From: Hericium rajendrae
Lineage: Eukaryota > Basidiomycota > Agaricomycetes > Russulales > Hericiaceae
Direction of reading: 5' to 3'
Assembly (NCBI GenBank): GCA_033439255.1
Contig: CM065886.1
Span: 2,108,001-2,172,000 of the forward strand
Length of the DNA stretch: 64,000 nt
Part shown: positions 60,272-64,000 of the stretch, one piece after another
Position numbering within the stretch: position 1 is the first letter of the stretch
How the letters are laid out: each line of letters starts with the position of its first letter
Made by a program: the position numbers and the translations under genes
Notes under the pieces: model-generated
What the model saw: only the letters and a program-made list of their open reading frames with translations
Databases searched by the model: none
Told to the model about the DNA's origin: nothing

Positions 60272-61480
60272 AGGCGGACATGCTCGAGTACTATAGTGTC
60301 AGTGGCTGCTATATCCTGAGACCCTGGTCATTTAGCATTTGGGAGGTTATCCAAGGTATATTTATTTCATCCTCTCGTGTGATATATGCTAACTACGAGA
60401 CTAGAGTGGTTCAACGCAAAGATCAAGGAGATGGAGGTCGAGAACGCGTATTTCCCCATGTTCATCTCAGCGAAAGCGCTTGAAAGGGAAAAGGACTATA
60501 TCGAAGGTTTCTCTCCTGAAGTCGCCTGGGTAACACGAGCGTGAGTAAATGGCTGATCTGCCATGACCTTGAAATTGACGTCTCGTTCAGTGGCCAGTCA
60601 GATCTGGAGGAGCCCATCGCTATTTGCCCCACGTCCGAGACCGCCATGTATCCCTATGAGTCTCAAGGCGGTAATGCTCGCGAATTGCACTTACCGCGAA
60701 ACAGACTACGCAAAGTAGATCAAGAGCCACCGTGATTTGCCGCTCAAGAACAGTGTCGTCCGCTGGGAGTTCAAGAGTCCACGTACGAACCTCTCTTTTT
60801 TGATACTGATATCGCTATTGACATGCTTTCAGAGTCTTTCCTCCGTTCGCGGGAATACCTCTGGCAAGAGGGACACATCGCACATCTCACGAAGGCTGAA
60901 GCTAATAAAGAAGTCCTTGAGCTTGTCAAGACGTTGAAGAAAGCTGGTGTCCGCGCCAAGGCGGACCTGCGCGAGGGCTACATGCCCAAGTGGAAGTTCA
61001 ACGAGTGGGAGCAGAAGGGCGTGCCGCTGCGCCTCGAGATCGGGCCGCAGGACCTCGCGAAGGCGCAGACGCTCGGCGTGCGTCGCGATACGGACGCAAA
61101 GGTGCCGGTCGCGCTCGCGGGCATCGAGCAGGCGGTGCCGGCGCTGCTCGAGACGATCCAGGCGGAGGTGTTTCAGCTCGCAAAGGACACGTACGATGCG
61201 CGCGTGAAGGAGATGACAAGGCGAGGGGACGTCGTGCTCGCGCTGGACGACAAGTGCGTCATCTCCATTCCGTGGTGCGAGGCCGAGGCGTGCAAGGACG
61301 ACATCAAGGAGCGCAGCGGCCGGTCGGTGGAGCCGCAGGACGAGCGGACGCCGTCGGGGGGTGCCAAGTCATTGGCCATTGCATTCGAGAGTCGCGCTGA
61401 ACACCGATCGTCGCGGGGGAAACAAGGCGAAATGCTCGACGTTGTTCAGGCGGTCGTTTTAGGCCGAGGAGTACATGGAA
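60268..61480 (+). pseudogene. prolyl-tRNA synthetase partial copy, decayed
   Basis: Contains pieces of the eukaryotic cytosolic ProRS in order: [87 protein letters not shown], then directly KTLKKAGVRAKADLREGY and LRLEIGPQDLAKAQTLGVRR. The normal enzyme has over 150 residues between the EVLE and LVKTLKKAG segments, so catalytic motif 3 and part of the anticodon domain are missing. There is an in-frame TAG at the Trp of YAKWIKSHRDLPLK, LNQW is lost, and RPTSE reads CPTSE. At least one intron with a CTAAC branch site remains (about 60357-60405), so it is a DNA-level copy. Confidence 0.85.
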
Positions 61481-61836
61481 GGCAAAAGTTCTCTTATGTA
61501 GATATATGACTGATCCCGGTCATGATTAGAAGATAGTTGTACATGAAATTTCTCCAATGCACATCCTTTTCTGTGCTCATTTTCTACTATGCCTTCTGTC
61601 TCAAGTCTCCCAATGGTTGTGTGTGATTATCCTACAATGACTCTACTTTTCTGGAATCTGATGACTATAATACATCTGTGCAGGATATCTGTTAGATATC
61701 TACACTATGCAAGAAAAATAAACTGATATGCAGACCAAGAAAATGACACTGACAAATTGAAATAAGTTGAAGTCAGTATAAACTACAACATGTCATACAA
61801 TAGAGATAGTCCTACCTCATGTATAACCTGTCTCTA
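61481..61836. other. AT-rich spacer, no gene seen
   Basis: 3' flank of the TPR gene and end of the ProRS remnant. Base composition becomes clearly AT-rich from about 61510. Confidence 0.5.
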
Positions 61837-64000
61837 TTATGACTTCAATCTTTGCTTCAGCTGAGCTTTGACCTCTTCTAACAATGCCAAGACTTCAGCT
61901 TCACCATTAAAATTAGAAGCTTGATGATACAGCTGCAATGCCTTCTCAAAATGATGCTTTGCTAAATCAAGGTCATTCAGCCTCATATCCAATTTACCCA
62001 GATAGTGCAAATCAATAGCCTGATCCACAACATTCTGAGCTTGCTGATCTAGCTGCAATGCCTCTTCAAAATGATGCTTTGCTGAATCAAGATCATTCAG
62101 CCTCATATCCAATTCACCCAGATTTGCCAAATCAGAGGCCTGACCCACAACATTCTGAGCTTGCTGATCTAGCTGCAATGCCTCTTCAAAATGATGCTTT
62201 GCTGAATCAAGATCATCCAGCCTCATATCCAATTGACCCAGATATCTCAAATCAATAGCCTGATTCACAACATTTTGAGCTTGCTGATCTAGCTGCAATG
62301 TCTCTTCAAAATGATGCTTTGCTGAATCAAGATCATCCAGCCTCATATCCAATTGACCCAGATATCTCAAATCAATAGCCTGATTCACAACATTTTGAGC
62401 TTGCTGATCTAGCTGCAATGCCTCTTCAAAATGATGCTTTGCTGAATCAAGATCATCCAGCCTCATATCCAATTTAGCCAGATTTCTCAAATCAATGGCC
62501 TGATTCACAACATTCTGAGCTTGCTGATCTAGCTGCAATGCCTCTTCAAAATGATGCTTTGCTGAATCAAGATCATTCAGCCTCATATCCAATTCACCCA
62601 GATATGCCAAATCAGAGGCCTGATCCACAACATTCTGAGCTTGCTGATCTAGCTGCAATGCCTCTTCAAAATGATGCTTTGCTGAATCAAGATCATTCAG
62701 CCTCATATCCAATTTACCCAGATTTGTCAAATTATAGGCCTGACCCACAACATTCTGAGCTTGCTGATCTAGCTGCAATGCCTCTTCAAAATGATGCTTT
62801 GCTGAATCAAGATTATTCAGCTTCATATCCAATTCACCCAGATTTGTCAAATCAATAGCCTGATCCACAATATTCTGAGCTTGCTGATCTAGCTGCAATG
62901 CCTCTTCAAAATGATGCTTTGCTGAATCAAGATTATTCAGCCTCATATCCAATTCACCCAGATTTGTCAAATCATAGGTCTGACCCACAACATCCTGCAC
63001 TTGCTGATGCAGTTGCAATGCCTCTTCAACATGATATTGTTCTGAATCTATGATGAATTTTTTTTTCCAGAATGTACCTTGTGGCAACTCCTTTCCTCTC
63101 ATTGTAATTAGAAGATGAACAGAATTAATAGCAGCTAGCTTGAGCAAAAATGCCTCTACTTCAGTGCTTTGAGCTTTCCAGGGTGTCTCAAAGTTATCCA
63201 AGCATAGAATAGCTGTCCCAAATTTTTTAAGAGCATTGAGAACTTTAATCTCATCCAGATCATGCTCTTTATTTGCCAAGACACCGAGCATTTGCCCAAT
63301 AGATATAATGAGAGCATCTTTAGAATCAATGGCATCACAGGCCAGAAAATAGCATTTATAGCTCCTTTGAATATCATGATGATGCAGAACTGTTAGAGCA
63401 ATAGAAGTCTTTTCAATAACTCCAGAGCCTAAAAGAGCAATTGTAGAAGAAGGCTCATTCAAGATAGCAGCCACCAGGCCAGCAATGGTATCATCATGGC
63501 CATGCATGATCTCAGGCTTTGCAGGAAGAGTATACTCGACACTGTCAGATTGTTCAATGATCTGGACCCTGTTAGCAAAATCACAATCAATTCAACATAC
63601 CTAACAGACTATGAATGACAACCCAGCATCAGATTTTGCATGCATAAGATGTTTGTTTACATACCTGAACCCTACGCAGACCACAAACACGTAGATTTGT
63701 GTCCATATTGATGGCAATCTAAACATTTTGAAATAAGTCGGAGCTGCTTGTAGGTTGTAGAGCACTCACGTGGAAGTCATTCAATGCTTCTCGAACATCC
63801 TGGTCACATTCATCAACAATTGATCGTAGTTCCCGACGTTGCACCACCGTCTGGATGTAAGTTCGCTTGTGCAAACATTTCCTCACAACCAACAATGCAG
63901 TCTCCAAAACACTATGTGGGAGTGAGATGGATTCAAGGCAGTATATGAAATAGAGCATACCGTTGAACATCTTGAAGATGCTTAATAATATTCATGGTCT
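61837..64000 (-). CDS. NB-domain/TPR repeat protein (NLR-like), 5' end outside window
   Basis: The main exon encodes an NB-like region, EIMHGHDDTIAGLVAAILNE, IALLGSGVIEKTSIAL in the P-loop position, FGTAILCLDNFETPWKAQS (Walker B-like), and VHLLITMRGKELPQGTF. It then passes straight into ten 40-residue TPR-type repeats ending KAQLKQRLKS. Upstream exons encode RRELRSIVDECDQDVREALN, typical of the N-terminal helical domain of Agaricomycete NLRs, and a short TNLRVCGLRRVQ exon; splice sites at about 63570-63770 join them. The P-loop lacks the invariant glycine (GxGGxGKT reads GSGVIEKT) and the winged-helix/ARC region between the NB and the repeats is missing. Codon use is AT-rich, unlike neighbouring genes. 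The start lies beyond 64000. Confidence 0.8.
61921..63050 (-). repeat. ten-unit 120-bp coding tandem repeat (40-aa TPR units)
   Basis: The period is exactly 120 bp: units start at 61921, 62041, 62161 and so on to 63001, always in phase. Each encodes a unit like LDSAKHHFEEALQLDQQAQN followed by VVxQAxDLxxLGxLDMRLxD. The outermost units are the most diverged. Inner units differ at a few sites, and the units at 62221-62340 and 62341-62460 differ at about one base. This is strong evidence of recent unit duplication or gene conversion. Confidence 0.97.

Noticed and set aside
62058-62858. Plus-strand frames rich in repeated MPLQNDALLNQD units
   Set aside because: They are the reverse reading of the 120-bp TPR array; the minus strand carries the TPR-like consensus and the NB domain in frame.

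Overview
This window is nuclear DNA from a filamentous basidiomycete, most probably an Agaricomycete (mushroom or polypore lineage). The evidence is the dense set of short introns of about 50-60 nt with GT..AG ends, GC-rich exons, closely packed genes on both strands, and typical fungal genes: ATP19, the ornithine carrier, DCP1, DDX41, a GPI-anchored GH16 enzyme and NACHT/NB-ARC-TPR proteins. No CRISPR array, rRNA operon or prokaryotic operon is present. I saw no recognisable retrovirus-like element.

Layout. The first 13 kb is ordinary housekeeping sequence: GAL7 (-), a small unknown gene (+), the DEAD-box helicase DDX41 (-), mRNA decapping factor DCP1 (+), a type-I-like glutamine synthetase (+) and a secreted aldose 1-epimerase (+). 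From 13.2 to 15.4 kb lies one copy of a roughly 2-kb dispersed repeat. Its partner lies inverted at 36.2-38.2 kb. The first copy carries a 234-bp MITE with perfect 23-bp terminal repeats and a TA target duplication, and the second copy preserves the empty site. After a gene-poor stretch come a GH16 glucanase-type gene (18.6-20.2 kb) and a large E3 ligase gene that joins four CCCH zinc fingers, RRM-like domains and an RBR module (21.7-26.2 kb). Two low-complexity minus-strand genes (26.8-31.5 kb) and ATP19 (32.1-32.5 kb, with an 8-nt first coding exon and a 15-nt microexon) follow.

The 32.6-48.5 kb region is accessory. It holds a tandemly duplicated gene fragment, an intact six-exon orphan gene with a decayed second copy 12 kb away, the inverted repeat copy, a decayed short-chain dehydrogenase, an NB-ARC/TPR receptor-like gene and several orphan genes. 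From 49 to 59.6 kb the content is conserved again: mitochondrial ornithine carrier, mitochondrial ribosome recycling factor (with a GC-AG intron), a SNF2-RING (Uls1/Rad5-type) translocase, a 124-aa protein whose stop lies 4 nt from the SNF2 start, and a single-pass membrane protein. The last 4 kb carries a broken partial copy of prolyl-tRNA synthetase and an AT-richer NB-domain/TPR gene. That gene has ten nearly identical 40-residue repeats and a degenerate P-loop, and it runs off the window end.

How it works together. Most conserved genes are unrelated neighbours (divergent or convergent pairs) rather than a pathway. GAL7 and the epimerase are both galactose-related but are separated by unrelated genes. 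The best candidates for something undescribed are the 34-48 kb block (orphan gene duplicates around an NLR-like gene), the homogenised TPR array with a dead-looking nucleotide-binding site, the CCCH-RRM-RBR fusion, and the nearly touching same-strand gene pair at 56.8 kb. Exon boundaries were read by eye from splice sites and frame continuity. Where I give amino-acid lengths, the exon lengths sum to a whole number of codons.
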